Below are positions 27,759-39,065 of a stretch of 64,000 nt of DNA, piece by piece. A program made the position numbers and the translations under genes. Origin of the DNA: Telopea speciosissima (taxonomy: Eukaryota > Streptophyta > Magnoliopsida > Proteales > Proteaceae); contig NC_057916.1 in the NCBI RefSeq assembly GCF_018873765.1, positions 14,032,001 through 14,096,000 of the forward strand, given 5' to 3'. Each line of letters begins with the position of its first letter. Position 1 is the stretch's first letter. The notes beneath the pieces were generated by a model. The model did no database searches, was not told the origin of the DNA, and saw only the letters and a program-made list of their open reading frames with translations.

Positions 27759-30120
27759 CTTTGTAGTACAATGGGTGAAGTGAATAGCAGATGGCAGATG
27801 GATGAAGATTAATCACTTCTGTGGAATAGTCTCTCCAAATCAGGCCAGGATGCGAACAGATGAAGAAGGGTTTCTAACAATGGCCTTGAACAAGAGGAAG
27901 TTCACGTATGCAATTGGAGTTCCAAGGAATCTTGGGAGAATGCAAACCAAAATCCAAAAGAAGAAGTCGTTCTTGTTTCCCGATTTACAGGAAACAATGG
28001 ATGCTGCAGTACTTCTTGAATTCATGAAGATCAAGTTGTGAAATCTGTAGTGCAAAGTAAAAGTACTAAGTTAGTACCCACCCAAGAGTTAAGTATGTAT
28101 CATTATGACGTGCATTAGCATTTAATTTGTCCGTAGATGCATATGGAAGGCATGAGATTCATTTAGAAAAATTGAAATATATAATACACAACAAGGCTAA
28201 CAGGAATGACATAGAATGCTTCAGAAAAAAGACAGCCAAACCCTTGCAACTTTTAATTTCATTATAAATGCAGATGCAAAAAAATTGGTCACTATTAAGA
28301 ATGTATAGATAAGGAATGAAGTTTAAAAATAATTAGTTTGTCTTCATTATCAATGCCACAGTAAATTCACATTTATTTATTTATTTGATAGGTAAGCCCC
28401 AAGAAGAGTTGAACTCATGACATCTTAATTGTGAGGTGTTGTTCCTTGCCAACTGTGAAACCCCCTTGGGGATATAAATTAACATATTATTTACATGCAT
28501 ACCAAACTTTAAAAAACTAAGTACCAAATGGCATATTTTTCAAAGATCAGGAAAATTTAACATATCGTACACTTCAGCCACATTGTTCACAAATGTTTGT
28601 CTTATTTTTTTATTTTTTAGATGTTTTTGTATTTATCAAATTACATAAGTAATTTATATTAATATTTTAATGTTAATTATTACAAATTGTTCATTATATT
28701 TTCCAACGATCATCACTGCATTATATGCAAAAAATATCCAGTATAATAACTCTCCCAGATCACAAATTTACAAACTATGGTCCAACCCACATTTGGAATG
28801 TGATGCACATACCAAAGGCTCAGGATCCATCATTTGATGGTGTCCCATGTGGCAATCCTAGGGCATATCCATTCTTTGGTAACAAACAACTTGCCAAAAG
28901 AATGAATGCAACATGGCTAGATAAACGATGCTTTGATAAAATCATGAAAAAGTGCTAGTATCTTTTTCTTAGATCTTCATGGATATCTATATTGCATGTG
29001 ATAAAGGATGCCACATCCATCTCACATGTCTAGTCTCAGCCCAAAGGCCAAAGGGAGGTGAGTCAAAAGTTTGTTTAGAGTTTCTCATCAAATCTTAAAT
29101 TATCATTTTGCCATAATGTAATCTAGTTGCTTTTTTACAATTCTTACTAGTTTGTAATCACTTTTGAGTCACTTCCCCACTTGTTTGGAGATAAAAACTT
29201 GACTAGTGATTCAACTAAAAACTCTTGCTGCAAGGTGTAATTCACGACCTTGTAAAAAGATGAAGGTAGCCAACTTCAAATGGCCAAAATAATCAGTGAC
29301 ATTCGGCATGGATGTAAGATACCAATAGGATGAAAAAGACCATATTTGAGAAAGAAATAAGAATGTTGAGTAAACAAAACCAGAATCCACCTGTCAATCT
29401 ATCGATCTCTCTGTTGCTGAGGTACAGGTTAAGCAAGTAAACTCCCCAAAGTAGCATATGGTTGGATCGGCACTACCATGACCTCAATTGGGATGGTTTT
29501 TCATTATGCAAAGTGGTTCAGGTTTTACCAAAATTGGGGGGAAAATAGGGTCTTGAGCATTTTACTAGCCCATAACTCCATTCCTTTTGATTTTCCGTTT
29601 CTCCCTCAATACTTTTACTGAGAATTTTAGATTTTATACACAGGAAATTAAAGTATGTTACAACCAATTTCGATCTCAATCAGTAATACAATAAAACAAA
29701 CTAAGCATAAATCTAAGAAAAATTGTTCGAATTTAATTCCATTCAAGCAAATTCTGGAACTAATGATTAAAAGACAACCAAGCAAAACCAAAAGGATGAA
29801 AGAGATAAACGATTCAAGAGGGGAGGGAAACCAATGAGATCTTCAATTCCGTCCAAGCCCATATTCTAAAAGGTTTTTAAAAAAAAAAATCTATGCCATA
29901 ATCGTGATGAAACTCTTCAGAATTTGATTCCCAACAAAAAACGATGCAACAGGAAAAAGATTTAAAATAAAAAACGGAAACTAAAGAAGCATTAGAAGTG
30001 ACTTAAAATCAATAACGAAGTTCAAAAAACTTGCCTTTGGGGAGATCGCAGAGGAAACGAAAGGTGTTCTTGGAGCGTCTTTTGGCAAATCTTTCACGCA
30101 GGGGTGGCTTCGCTAATTAT
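27759..30120 (-). other. S6K upstream region, possible long leader intron
   Basis: Sense-strand signals suggest the leader may be spliced. A pyrimidine-led acceptor (CTATTCCACAG) lies about 55 bp before the ATG, and a donor-like AAAG then GCAAGT occurs at about 30033-30040, next to GC-richer sequence typical of a first exon. The 2.2 kb between is AT-rich and without genes apart from the SINE-like element at 28372-28473. The leader model is inference. Confidence 0.3.
28372..28473 (-). mobile_element. tRNA-derived SINE head
   Basis: Read on the minus strand it has an A-box-like stretch (CACAGTTGGCAAGG, about 28442-28455) and a B-box-like GAGTTCAACTC (28406-28416), spaced as in a tRNA gene. It ends in an ATTTATTT-type tail at the low coordinate. 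The rest is not tRNA-like, so a tRNA-derived SINE is favoured over a tRNA gene. Confidence 0.6.
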
Positions 30121-30549
30121 ACTAAACAGAAAACCTTCTTGGAATTGATGCTCGTTTTCTGTTTTTAAAACGTGGCACGACGACAATGGTTAGTCGGAAT
30201 AATTAAACTAAAATCCAGCTCAGACGAAGATACCTTTTGAGGTTAGCCCTCCCTTCCCGACTCCTTTTCCCGAATAATTAAAAAAAAAAGAATATGCATT
30301 GGATATTTGGATTTGGTTTCGAATTGGCGCCAGATTTACGCGACGACAAGTTATAGTAACATGAATTGACTAAAATACCCTTAAATACATTCTTGATTCA
30401 CAAAATTAACCTTCCTGCTTACACGATGGCGTCCCGCGTGGATCGCAAGTTGCGGAAGAGGAGAGAGCGCGCGCGCGGCGTTGTGCCGCCAGATTAGACT
30501 TTCTCGCGTGGGCTTTGATTGTCGCTGGTCAAACTTAACGTGAGAGGCT

Positions 30550-30601
30550 GGGATTCAGATCTTCTACTGCCGGGCAGCTCAGCAGTAGAGGATCCAAATT
30601 C
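30550..30601. mobile_element. Minimal 52-bp family A foldback
   Basis: Consists almost only of the two outer arms of family A: GATTCAGATCTTCTACTGCC, a few bases, then AGCAGTAGAGGATCCAAATT. It is flanked by GAGAGGCT at 30542-30549 and 30602-30609 (8 bp exact). The whole central core of family A is missing. Confidence 0.8.
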
Positions 30602-30609
30602 GAGAGGCT

Positions 30610-32693
30610 AAGAGCCTAACAGCCTTAACAACCCTCGCTTACAAGTATAAATTGAACGGCTGATGCAATACCTTACAATGTCAAGTTAGCCCCACGATAC
30701 AGTGGGTCCCATTACGGTGTTGAACGGTTGATGCAATAGCATTTTTTTTTTTTCCGTTTTAATAAAATACAATGTCATATTGTTATGATCTTGTAAAGTT
30801 TTTTTTTTTTTTTTTTTTTGATAAATGGAGACTACTGAAAAGGAAAATGTGTACAGCCAATTATAGCTTCTTTTACATAGATCATGAAGTCATGGAATGA
30901 ATTGCGGTCAATCTGTCACACACACACACACAAAAGATAGGGCATCTACTAAAGTGTTCATAGCCCATAGAATATATGAAAAATAAATGGGCGAAAAATC
31001 AGAAGAGAGTCTTTACACATTTGATATCTAGTCTGCAACATCGGTTGGTGGGAGCCAGTTTTAATCAAGAATAAATTCCACCGCAACATCTCTTGTAAAG
31101 CTAGTATTTTTTCTTTATTCGATGGCTCATATTAATTTAATTTTTAACAAGATAAGATAAGGGCGAAAATATACATTGTGAGTTAAAAATAAGGGAAAAG
31201 GTTCTATAAATAGTTGGGCTGCGATATGCTAACACCTCTTTGTTTATCTCTTTATTTTTACCAAAAAAAAAAAAATTTATTTATCACATGAAATGACTTT
31301 GTTGCCCTCCAATAAATGATATTATTTTATGGCGCTTCATTTTTTATTATTTTTATAAAAATGTAATCACACAAACCACATTCCAATCCGAAAATGTTAA
31401 CTTTTATGGCACTTCATTGGTCCCTATGTCTCTGTCTCTTGCTTAGATTCCTGCACTGCCTTTAATATGTTCTCTCAACTTTCCATATGAATGATATATT
31501 TTTTAGGACATATATTGGTAACATGCGGAACCCTCTCCCAAATAATAAAATGGAATTTAGATGGTTTAGGTTCTGAAACTGCAAATGACATATTCTAGTG
31601 TTGTGGATAATTGTAATGATAAATTATTTTTTTCTCTAATTATGAAACATGTAGTTTATTCTACCTCAATGTTTGTAACATATAATTTCTAAAATTTGTC
31701 GCTAATATATGTCTCTCTTTTTTCGATGGTCTATGTCAATTTCTCTCCTCCTCATATGAAATGACCTTTCTACCCTCCAATGTATGATACATTTTTGCCA
31801 CAGCTCATTGATGCACTCCTCTATGCAGCTTGCTCAGAGAACCCCTCTTCCATAAATTAAATAATTCGGTTGTTATGTTTTTAAATTTATCATTAAAGTA
31901 TGACTAGTGTTGGATGGTATCTTTGGTAATATATATATATGTATATATAGCTTTACAATAAAGAGTATAATTTTTATTTTTTTTCTTAAATTTGTAAAAT
32001 AATAGAGTACAGCAATTAAGTAGTTAGGGTTGTTAAAATATACTTCTCAATTTGAAAGATAAAGCAAAATATTTGTTTGTTTTCATTGACAAATCTTATA
32101 ACATTTTAATTTTGTTCAATTAAGAAGATTCAGTCGGACACGCCTCCTAGATTAGCATAGCGGGCAAGTGAATATTCTTTTAAAACACTAAACATGTTTT
32201 ATTGTAGGGAAAAGCTAATCAAAAGGGTTGGCCAAACATTTGACATGTAATAAATCATATAGAACCCAAATTTTGTGGAAAGATAAATCCAAAGTTTCCC
32301 TACTCATGTCAAATTTCAAATCAAACGGAGTTGCCCAAGTGGCAAAATAGATATTTGGACATTCTGGATCATGGGAGAATTCACAATACTAGTTGGAGTA
32401 TTGTAGATGACCATGACCATACATGGAGATGCATGCAAATACACACAAGATATCTAAGAGGCCCATACAAGGTAGGTCATGCAATTGGGTTTGGTTACTA
32501 ATTGTGACAAGTGGTCAATCCAAAGAATTTTTCATTCATCTAATGGTCAAAATTACCAAATCATTTTTCAATATGATAGATATAAATCACATTACTCGTG
32601 AGAATGGTCTCCCTCACTATCAACACAATCTCCCTAGCTAGCTCTTTTTTTTTTCTCGAAAATGAAACAAAACAAACAACCACTACAAGGACA
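30610..32693. other. TE-rich spacer
   Basis: AT-rich, without genes. It contains T runs at 30797-30819 that look like antisense retroposon tails, a (CA)n tract near 30918-30931, and diverged copies of the short repeat S at about 31225-31440 and 31716-31845. Confidence 0.45.
31716..31845. repeat. Dispersed short repeat S, copy 1
   Basis: Shares the order of words ATGAAATGACCTTTCTACCC, ACTCCTCTATGC and AGAGAACC with 38945-39065, 49770-49915 and 56935-57065. Probably a diverged MITE; ends are unclear. Confidence 0.45.
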
Positions 32694-32702
32694 GTCTGAT
32701 GG

Positions 32703-32861
32703 GAATCGTTATCCTCTCCTGTTACAGCACGATATTGTATTGCATCGTGCGGCGTTGCTGAGACCATGTGGCACAACGGGCCCCACATGTTGCACATGGC
32801 CTCTGCAGTTGCCGCACGATACAGTACAGCACCGTACAGTTACAACATAGGATAAAAATTT
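32703..32861. mobile_element. Foldback MITE, family B, copy 2
   Basis: 159 bp. Left end GAATCGTTATCCTCTCCTGT, right end ACAACATAGGATAAAAATTT. The arms are complementary around GGCCATGTG-type core words. Flanked by GTCTGATGG (32694-32702) and GTCTTATGG (32862-32870), a 9-bp duplication with one mismatch. Confidence 0.75.
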
Positions 32862-33014
32862 GTCTTATGGGGGTGTTCACTATGGATTAAAGGCAAACAT
32901 TACTAGAAGTCTAGAACAATGAATCAAATGGAAAAATACAATTAAGCATTTTCCCTTAAACAGAGCATGTGAGAGTTTAATATTGTTGGCTGGTGTCTTT
33001 GGTTCCGATGGTGG

Positions 33015-33186
33015 AAGGTTTATATTCTTATGGTGGAAGTTCTCTATGCAGCAGCGCAGATTGCACCCAGACATATGAGGATGGGCGAAATGACCATCCT
33101 ACCCCCTAAATGGGCAGCCCATGTGCCTAGGCGCAGCCTAGCTGCGCTGCTGCACAGAGAACTTCCACCTTAAGAATATAAACCTT
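33015..33186. mobile_element. Foldback MITE, family C, copy 1
   Basis: 172 bp. The left arm is AAGGTTTATATTCTTATGGT then GGAAGTTCTCTATGCAGCAG; the right arm is the near-exact complement. The core contains GGGCGAAATGACCATCCTAC. Same core words as 44367-44504 and 45659-45757, but the outermost 25 bp are specific to this copy. Confidence 0.75.
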
Positions 33187-33424
33187 GATCGATCTACATG
33201 ACAAAAATAGTAAATCAAGGTTTTTTCTTTAATTATAATTTTTTGTATATATAAAAGGTGGGTTGATATTACAAAATTAACCTTAAAACCTTTTTTTTCT
33301 ATTGAACTAATCCATGTTGCATGCATCATGATAGGACCTAGATATTAAATCTGAATGAATGATTAAGGACTTGTTTATTATTGTATCACTATTCATTATT
33401 CATTGTTCTTAATTTATTAGATGG

Positions 33425-34265
33425 TCAATATTGGTTGTTGCAATAGATCCTACTTGTCATAGATGTGGGGTGGCTAAAGAATCGATAGATCATCTCCTAT
33501 TGGAATGTCCTTTCACCAAAGCAGTTTGGTATGAGAGTCTTCTATCCTATATTCCTCCATCGGATAGAATACCAAAATTGGCGGAGTGGTTGAATAGTTG
33601 GGATCTATTGATACGCCAAGATAAGAAGGTCAATCGAGAATCTCTTTCCCAGGTTTCTTTTATATGTTGGTATTTGTGGCGTGCTAGAAATGACAGAGTA
33701 TTCAAAACAAGGATTGGAGTCCAATTGATGCTATCTCTATAGCTGAAAGAGCATTTCTTGAGTTCCAGTCAGTTATTACCTCTTCAAACCCTTCTCAAAC
33801 CAATTCGGGTGCCATTTCAAGTAATGAAGATGATCGGTGGAATGCCCCACCGTTGGGTTTTATAAAGGTGAATTGTGATGCTGCAAATCCTCAAGGAGAT
33901 ACTGCTGGCGAACTGAGAATTATTTTTAAGGATCACAATGGACGTCCTCTAAAGACACTCTATTTCTCAGGCCTTATCCTCTGCAATCCAAGGAGAAGCT
34001 CTAGCCATTAGAGAAGCACTAATGCAAGCTCGTGAATTAGGAATCACATATCTCCTTGTTGAATCAGACAACAAGGAGATTATTAGCTTTATTGAAGATC
34101 CTAATCGTGTTCCGCCGCTTGATGTTGCAGTTGTCGTTGAAGATGTTCGTGAGCTACGTTCTCCTGTTGTATCTGTTTCTTTTCTTTTTGTTTCAAGGAC
34201 TATAAATATAATTGCAGATGCCCTGACAAAGAAGACCCTGTCTATCATGTGTATGACAGATTGAC
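33425..34265 (+). mobile_element. L1-type LINE 3' part (zinc finger and RNase H)
   Basis: The 3' coding end of a plant L1-clade LINE, cut off at its 5' side; the reverse transcriptase itself is not in the window. From 33431 the frame reads the zf-RVT domain (CHRCGVAKESIDHLLLECPF, then FICWYLWRARNDRVF), running to a stop at about 33742. An RNase H domain follows in other frames: KVNCDAANPQG (first Asp), GEALAIREAL (Glu), ESDNKEI (Asp) and ADALTKK (last Asp). Reading the domains through needs at least two frame changes, so the copy is dead. A non-coding tail continues perhaps to about 34620. Confidence 0.85.
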
Positions 34266-34659
34266 CGATTACCACTCCGTGGTTTGATGATCTTTATTTA
34301 TCTGAACCCACGGATTACACACATGATTCTCATCGATAAATCTTCGTTGTTGCTGCTACTTAATAGCATTCTAGTGTGTGAGGTAGATTTCAATTCAGAA
34401 ATTCATTTCTACATTGAGTGTAAACATGTCTTTCTCGAGTTTTAAGGGGCTCTCTCATTGGGAAAGTCAATTCCTATTTCCTTTCCTACTTTTGCTTCTT
34501 AGAGGAATGATTCCCCTCCCACTTTCCTCTGATGCATTTGATTGATTTGATAGGTCTCTCAGCTCTCAACAGATAATGTACTGTGTGAACTTATTTCCTT
34601 ATTCTTAATGTAGTATGAATTATTCTGTTTTCTGGCGCCACCCAAACGCGACTCTACTA

Positions 34660-35225
34660 TCATGGTTATAGGTATCGTCATCTTATCGTCCATATCCGGC
34701 GATATGTACCAGTTTTGGATATAGCTGATCCCGATATTGTATCAATACCGTATTAATGGTATGGTATGAATAAGGAGTAAAATGATCAGAAAACTCATTT
34801 TTAAGGAGATTTAGGGATAATTTTGTCCGACATAGTCGATCTGTTCTGATATCGTATCGATATTGTATCAATTTTGCAAGTGATCGATACCCGATCCGAT
34901 ACCATGCACTAGAACCATGATCCGTGTTGGTCATGTTTTAAGTGCATGGTATCAGATCGGATATCAATTACATGCAAAACTCATACGATACGGCATGAAA
35001 CAGTTGTATCGCATAAGTTTACCTTCGATTATCCTTAAATAATGAGTTTACCTTTGATTATCTTTAAATAATGATTTTTTTTTAAAATTTATTTTACCCC
35101 TTTTTTGTACCTTTTCAATTTTCACAGATACGATATCAACACACCATCCGGATTGGTGACTTATGATATTGATACATATTGCTCAATAAGGGCAATATGA
35201 TACCAAAAGCGCAAACCATGGTGTT
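34660..35225. repeat. GATATCG-word repeat, two diverged palindromic units
   Basis: Rich in ATCGATATTGTATC and CGATATC words. Unit one (about 34660-34920) has complementary ends around CATGGTTATAGGTATCG and ACCATGCACTAGAACCATG; a second diverged unit runs to about 35225. Related text is at 46930-47050 in a MES17 intron. Confidence 0.5.
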
Positions 35226-35866
35226 GTTAAGTATCGTAACTAATATTGATTGGAGGGAATAATGATTCATATGGATCCATCGTATTGGTTACGACTTTAC
35301 AATGGTTTTTTTTTTTATTTTGGGAAAAATTTTCTGTGGGGTAATGTACAAAGCCTATCTTCAGAATGTCTAAATAATCACCCTCCATAGATGCATCCAC
35401 AGAATTATCTTTGAGAATAACTTCACGTCGAGTTTTCTCTACTATCCAACGTTGGTTGGTTCTTCTCTTCGAAGATGAAACTTACTGCTGTAACTGCATC
35501 CCCATGTAGATGCTTATCGAATTCAGACTTCTCCTATAGATAGTCGTTCACCACTATCAACTCATTAGGATCATTCCTTAAGGAATCATTTATTTTGACT
35601 CCATCTTTCTATATTTGTATTGAAGTTGCAGTAGTTTGACCTCCCTCTAGTTTGTCCTTGTACTTTCTTTCTCTTATTTGTAGAAATGCTTGCTCATGCC
35701 CAGAGACAAATGGGAGCAAAATGACCATCTCGATCGCCCCATGAACACTCTCATTAATTGCCATATTCACACAGAGGCCACGCTCTTCCACAGTGAACAC
35801 CGACACCTTTTTTTTTTTTTTAATGATTGCCTTCAATACAATTTGTAAATGGATCTGGTATTATGT

Positions 35867-36059
35867 CAATTCGGATCCTTTACTTTCGCCTGCCCCTAGT
35901 GCCATGTGCGCCCCACACACAAGTAAGGTGGAATGTACTGCCTTACCCTTGTCTGAACGCCTTGCCCGAATGGAAAATAAAGTGGTACTTTCTGTCGTGC
36001 TTATGTATGGAGATGCACGATAGTACCGAATAGACAGAAGTAGAGGAATCGGATCCCAG
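35867..36059. mobile_element. Foldback MITE, family A, copy 2 (diverged)
   Basis: Outer arms CGGATCCTTTACTTTCG and AGAAGTAGAGGAATCGGATC are complementary; the core keeps GTAAGGTGG and CTGCCTTACCC. TTATGT is repeated at 35861-35866 and 36060-36065. More diverged than the other copies. Confidence 0.55.
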
Positions 36060-36590
36060 TTATGTAGAGTATACCAATACGATGGATAAGTAAGTGCATA
36101 TTAGAAGCAAGTGGCATTTTCATATTTTTGTGTAACTTTGATCATCATTTTTTTTAACCTGTTATTGTCTATTTGCATTAGGCAGAAAATGGAATAATAA
36201 TACAAGGGGTGCTAAACCCTATATAACGGATTACAAAAATTTCAAACCAAAAATAAAATAAAAATTACAAAATTCACCAACATTTGTAATCTTCTTATTT
36301 ACAGATTTTTCCAAGACCCAATAAGCCAACGGTATAACAAAACTGAGATTGGTTTCCACCACAAGGATGGGCGTGAGCCGTGAGGGAGAGAAAGGAAGGA
36401 ACGTGCAGCTAAAGAGTGAATGAAGCAGAGAATACTATTTACTGCCAGTAGTCTACTATTACTTTTTTTTTAGCAGAAGCAGCAGGAGGGTTGATGTGAC
36501 AGGTGATGATGATGATGATGAAATGGTAATGGTAATGCCGTAATGGCCGCAGCATTTAAGTGAGTGGGAAGGCAGACGGTAATGTTGGGG

Positions 36591-36761
36591 GAATTTGGAT
36601 CGTCTCCGGCCTGCCTGCTCGTAGCAGTCTTCTATGTAATGATCGTCTTATTCCTGTTCGCGTGCCTTACCCGTGCTCAGGTAAGGCGATCATTGCGTTA
36701 TGCCTCATTAAGAGGCTGCTACGGCTATTACGGGGCAGCAGGCCATAGACGATCCTGATCC
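36591..36761. mobile_element. Foldback MITE, family A, copy 3
   Basis: 171 bp with left end GAATTTGGATCGTCTCCGGC, right end ATAGACGATCCTGATCC, and a core with GTAAGGCGATCATTG. It is flanked by an exact 9-bp duplication, ATGTTGGGG, at 36582-36590 and 36762-36770, the length expected for Mutator-type insertion. Confidence 0.85.
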
Positions 36762-36867
36762 ATGTTGGGGATGGATACTACTTGGATTGCCCAAAACCGA
36801 TGGTTATACTCTGTTCGAGGGTTTTCTGAGATCATTCATAATAATCCATAACTCTTTATTTCCCTTG

Positions 36868-37020
36868 GGAAGCAGTTTTCTGTTAGAGAGTGTGGCCTAC
36901 GCCAGCACTCACATGTGTCTATCTCTCTCTTCCTTAAAACAAGGGGGCAGAGGTGTCTTTTCACATCAAGAGGAGAGAGATAGACTCATGGGAGTGCTAG
37001 CATAGGCCACACTCCCAAAC
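36868..37020. mobile_element. Foldback element, family D, copy 1
   Basis: Left arm GAGAGTGTGGCCTACGCCAG and CACTCACATGTGTCTATCTC; right arm is its near-complement, with a loop around AAAACAAGGGGGCAGAGG. The outermost bases are uncertain. It is the uninterrupted counterpart of 37318-37622. Confidence 0.7.
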
Positions 37021-37121
37021 AGAGATCTTTTTCCCATTTCTCTTTTATCTTCTTTGAATGAAGACCGCGACAGTGTGGAAGAATTAAAATCTTTGGCACG
37101 TGCAATCAGCCGCCGGCAAAG

Positions 37122-37257
37122 AGACTAGGATCCTCTGCAGTATCGGCGGGGCAACAGTGCACATCCGACGGCACAACAGAGGCCATGTGTGCCATGTATG
37201 CCACATGGCCTCTGTTGTGCACTGTCGCCCCGCCGGTACTGCAGAGAATTTTAATAC
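37122..37257. mobile_element. Foldback MITE, family B, copy 3
   Basis: 136 bp with CTCTGCAGTATCGGCGGGGC at the left and its complement at the right. Central words CAGAGGCCATGTG and CACATGGCCTCTG are as in other family B members. Flanked by CCGGCAAAG at 37113-37121 and 37258-37266, an exact 9-bp duplication. Confidence 0.8.
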
Positions 37258-37317
37258 CCGGCAAAGGCACTGATGTAGATCCACGAATCCCTATTTCTCT
37301 CACTCTCTATCGCTGAC

Positions 37318-37622
37318 ACAGTAGTTTCCTGTCCGAGAGTGTGACCTACGCCAGCACTCCTATGTGTCTAACTCTCTCCTCTTCAAAACAAGGGGGTGTC
37401 TTGAATTTTTATCCTCTCCTGTTACTGCACGGTGCAGTATTGCATCGTGTGGCGTTGCAGAGGCCATGTGGGACCCACTCTGCAGCCGCCGCATGATGCA
37501 TTACTACACCGTGCAGTAACGGGAGAGGACAACGATTCGGGGTGTCTTTTCATATGAGGAGGAGAGAGATAGATTCATGGGAGTGCTGGCGTAGGCCACA
37601 CTCCCAGACAGAGAACTTTCTC
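37318..37622. mobile_element. Foldback element, family D, copy 2, interrupted
   Basis: The two arms (GAGAGTGTGACCTACGCCAG at the left, the complement ending at CACACTCCCAGACAGAG at the right) match 36868-37020. Its loop is split by a family B element at 37403-37539. Confidence 0.8.
37403..37539. mobile_element. Foldback MITE, family B, copy 4, nested
   Basis: Lies inside the loop of a family D element. Left end GAATTTTTATCCTCTCCTGT, right end GGGAGAGGACAACGATTC. Flanked on both sides by GGGTGTCTT (37394-37402 and 37540-37548; 10 bp if one more G is counted). The unfilled site is visible in family D copy 1. Confidence 0.88.
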
Positions 37623-37654
37623 CTTATTAAAATTTTGGGTAAAAGAATTTGACA

Positions 37655-37839
37655 ATGCAGATCGTCTACGGCCCAGCTGCCCGTAGCAGCCTGTCCGACG
37701 CAGATTGGGTCACGTGCTCAATGACCGCCTTACCCCCTGCCCAGCGCCTTGCTCAGGAGTAAGGCAGTCATTGCACGCACGGCCCTGTCACGTTGCACAA
37801 GCTGCTACGGGCAACTGGGCCGTAGGAGATCTGGATCCA
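37655..37839. mobile_element. Foldback MITE, family A, copy 4
   Basis: Arms GTCTACGGCCCAGCTGCCCG then TAGCAGC, and complement. The core has CAATGACCGCCTTACCCC and GTAAGGCAGTCATTGC. Target duplication not clear. Confidence 0.75.
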
Positions 37840-38631
37840 GAGGTACATAAAATTATTCAAACAACGAGGGTTACTTGTAATTGAACCAAATTATAGGAGA
37901 GATACATATAATTTGCTCAGGAGTAGAAGTCAAGGTATGTCACCATGGCTTCCCATCAACTGCCAAACTACAAGAGTACCACCCAAATTACATTACAATA
38001 TTATGGTAATCATAATCAAAGAAACTTTGGTCTATCATGTGCATGGCCTCAAATCATAATCATAATAGGGTTATTTATTATCTCTCGCATTTCATAGCAT
38101 GAAAACAAGATGTGGCAATGAACTCAGGCTGGTCTTCTTCACAGTGCCAGACTTGATAATGTCAATGAACTCAGGCTGATCAAATGGTGAAAAGGGGGGC
38201 CAAAGGGAGAAACATCAGAAATCTATTGCAAATATATACAACAAAACCAGGGGGGAAACTAAATATAAATTGAAGAAAAGAACTATAAATGCCGGGGAAT
38301 AATTTGAACCCTTAAAAGTTATTTTTCTAAGTGTGCATTTCATTTGCTATTGTTTTTTTGGTTGGGGGGTTGGGGGGAGGGAGAGGGGGTGGGAAATCAC
38401 CTTTAGGGAAGCTCCACCAACCGAAAATCCATCAACGTTGATCTGATGAGTTTGCTATTAGGAACAATCAGATGGGCTCGACCCCATACTCCCCTTGATC
38501 TGATGTCGATTGAGAGAGTTAAAAGAGTTAAGGGCAGGCTTAAACTGACCATAAATGAGGTTGTGAAGCATCACATGTATAGCCTGGGCCTCCTACCAAG
38601 TATGACCTCAAATAGAACCTATTAGAGGGCA

Positions 38632-38866
38632 AGGATCCACATTACCGATACCATGTAGCTAAGATTTTCTTGAAATGCTGGGCTATCCTCTTTCCTCTTA
38701 TTTATATCTTTCACTTTCCATTACTTATCTTGCTTATCAAATTTCTTTTAAGATTCTCTTACTTTCCTTTCCCATATGAGACCTTAGTTTCCTCTACTTT
38801 ATTTTTAAAGGATCCATGTAACCGATCCCATTTAGCTGAGATAAGGCTGGATTGTTGTTGTACTAT
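38632..38866 (-). repeat. Dispersed plant retroposon motif, two copies
   Basis: GGATCCATGTAACCGATCCC then ATTTAGCTGAGATAAGGCTG and a TTGTTGTTG tail at 38810-38866 is the reverse complement of the motif at 7588-7652. A shorter, more diverged copy is at about 38632-38667. Confidence 0.5.
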
Positions 38867-38944
38867 GGCTTGCCTTAAATTTGTCTACATAGAGTATTTT
38901 TTTCATGGAAAAAGATTCTTTGAACCACCAGAGTATACTACACT

Positions 38945-39065
38945 ACTCTCTTTATGTCAATCTCTCTTTCTCACATAACTGACCACGTTGGCCTTCAATG
39001 TATTATTTCATTTTATCTTATCTCATTGGTGTGCTCATCTATACCGTATGCTCAAAGAACCCTCT
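38945..39065. repeat. Dispersed short repeat S, copy 2
   Basis: Keeps the S words CTCTCTTTCTCACATAACTG, TTGGTGTGCTCATCTATACC and CAAAGAACCCTCTCC. Ends unclear. Confidence 0.45.

Noticed and set aside
27802-28041. Plus-strand frame of 79 codons next to the S6 kinase start
   Set aside because: Overlaps the S6K leader on the other strand and shows no domain or conserved motif.
28372-28473. tRNA gene on the minus strand
   Set aside because: A- and B-box words are present but the stems do not pair into a cloverleaf; a SINE head fits better. The same applies to 58194-58335.
35609-35836. Minus-strand frame of 75 codons
   Set aside because: Composition is odd and it begins in a T/A run; no family recognised. 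Possibly transposon-derived, but not supported.
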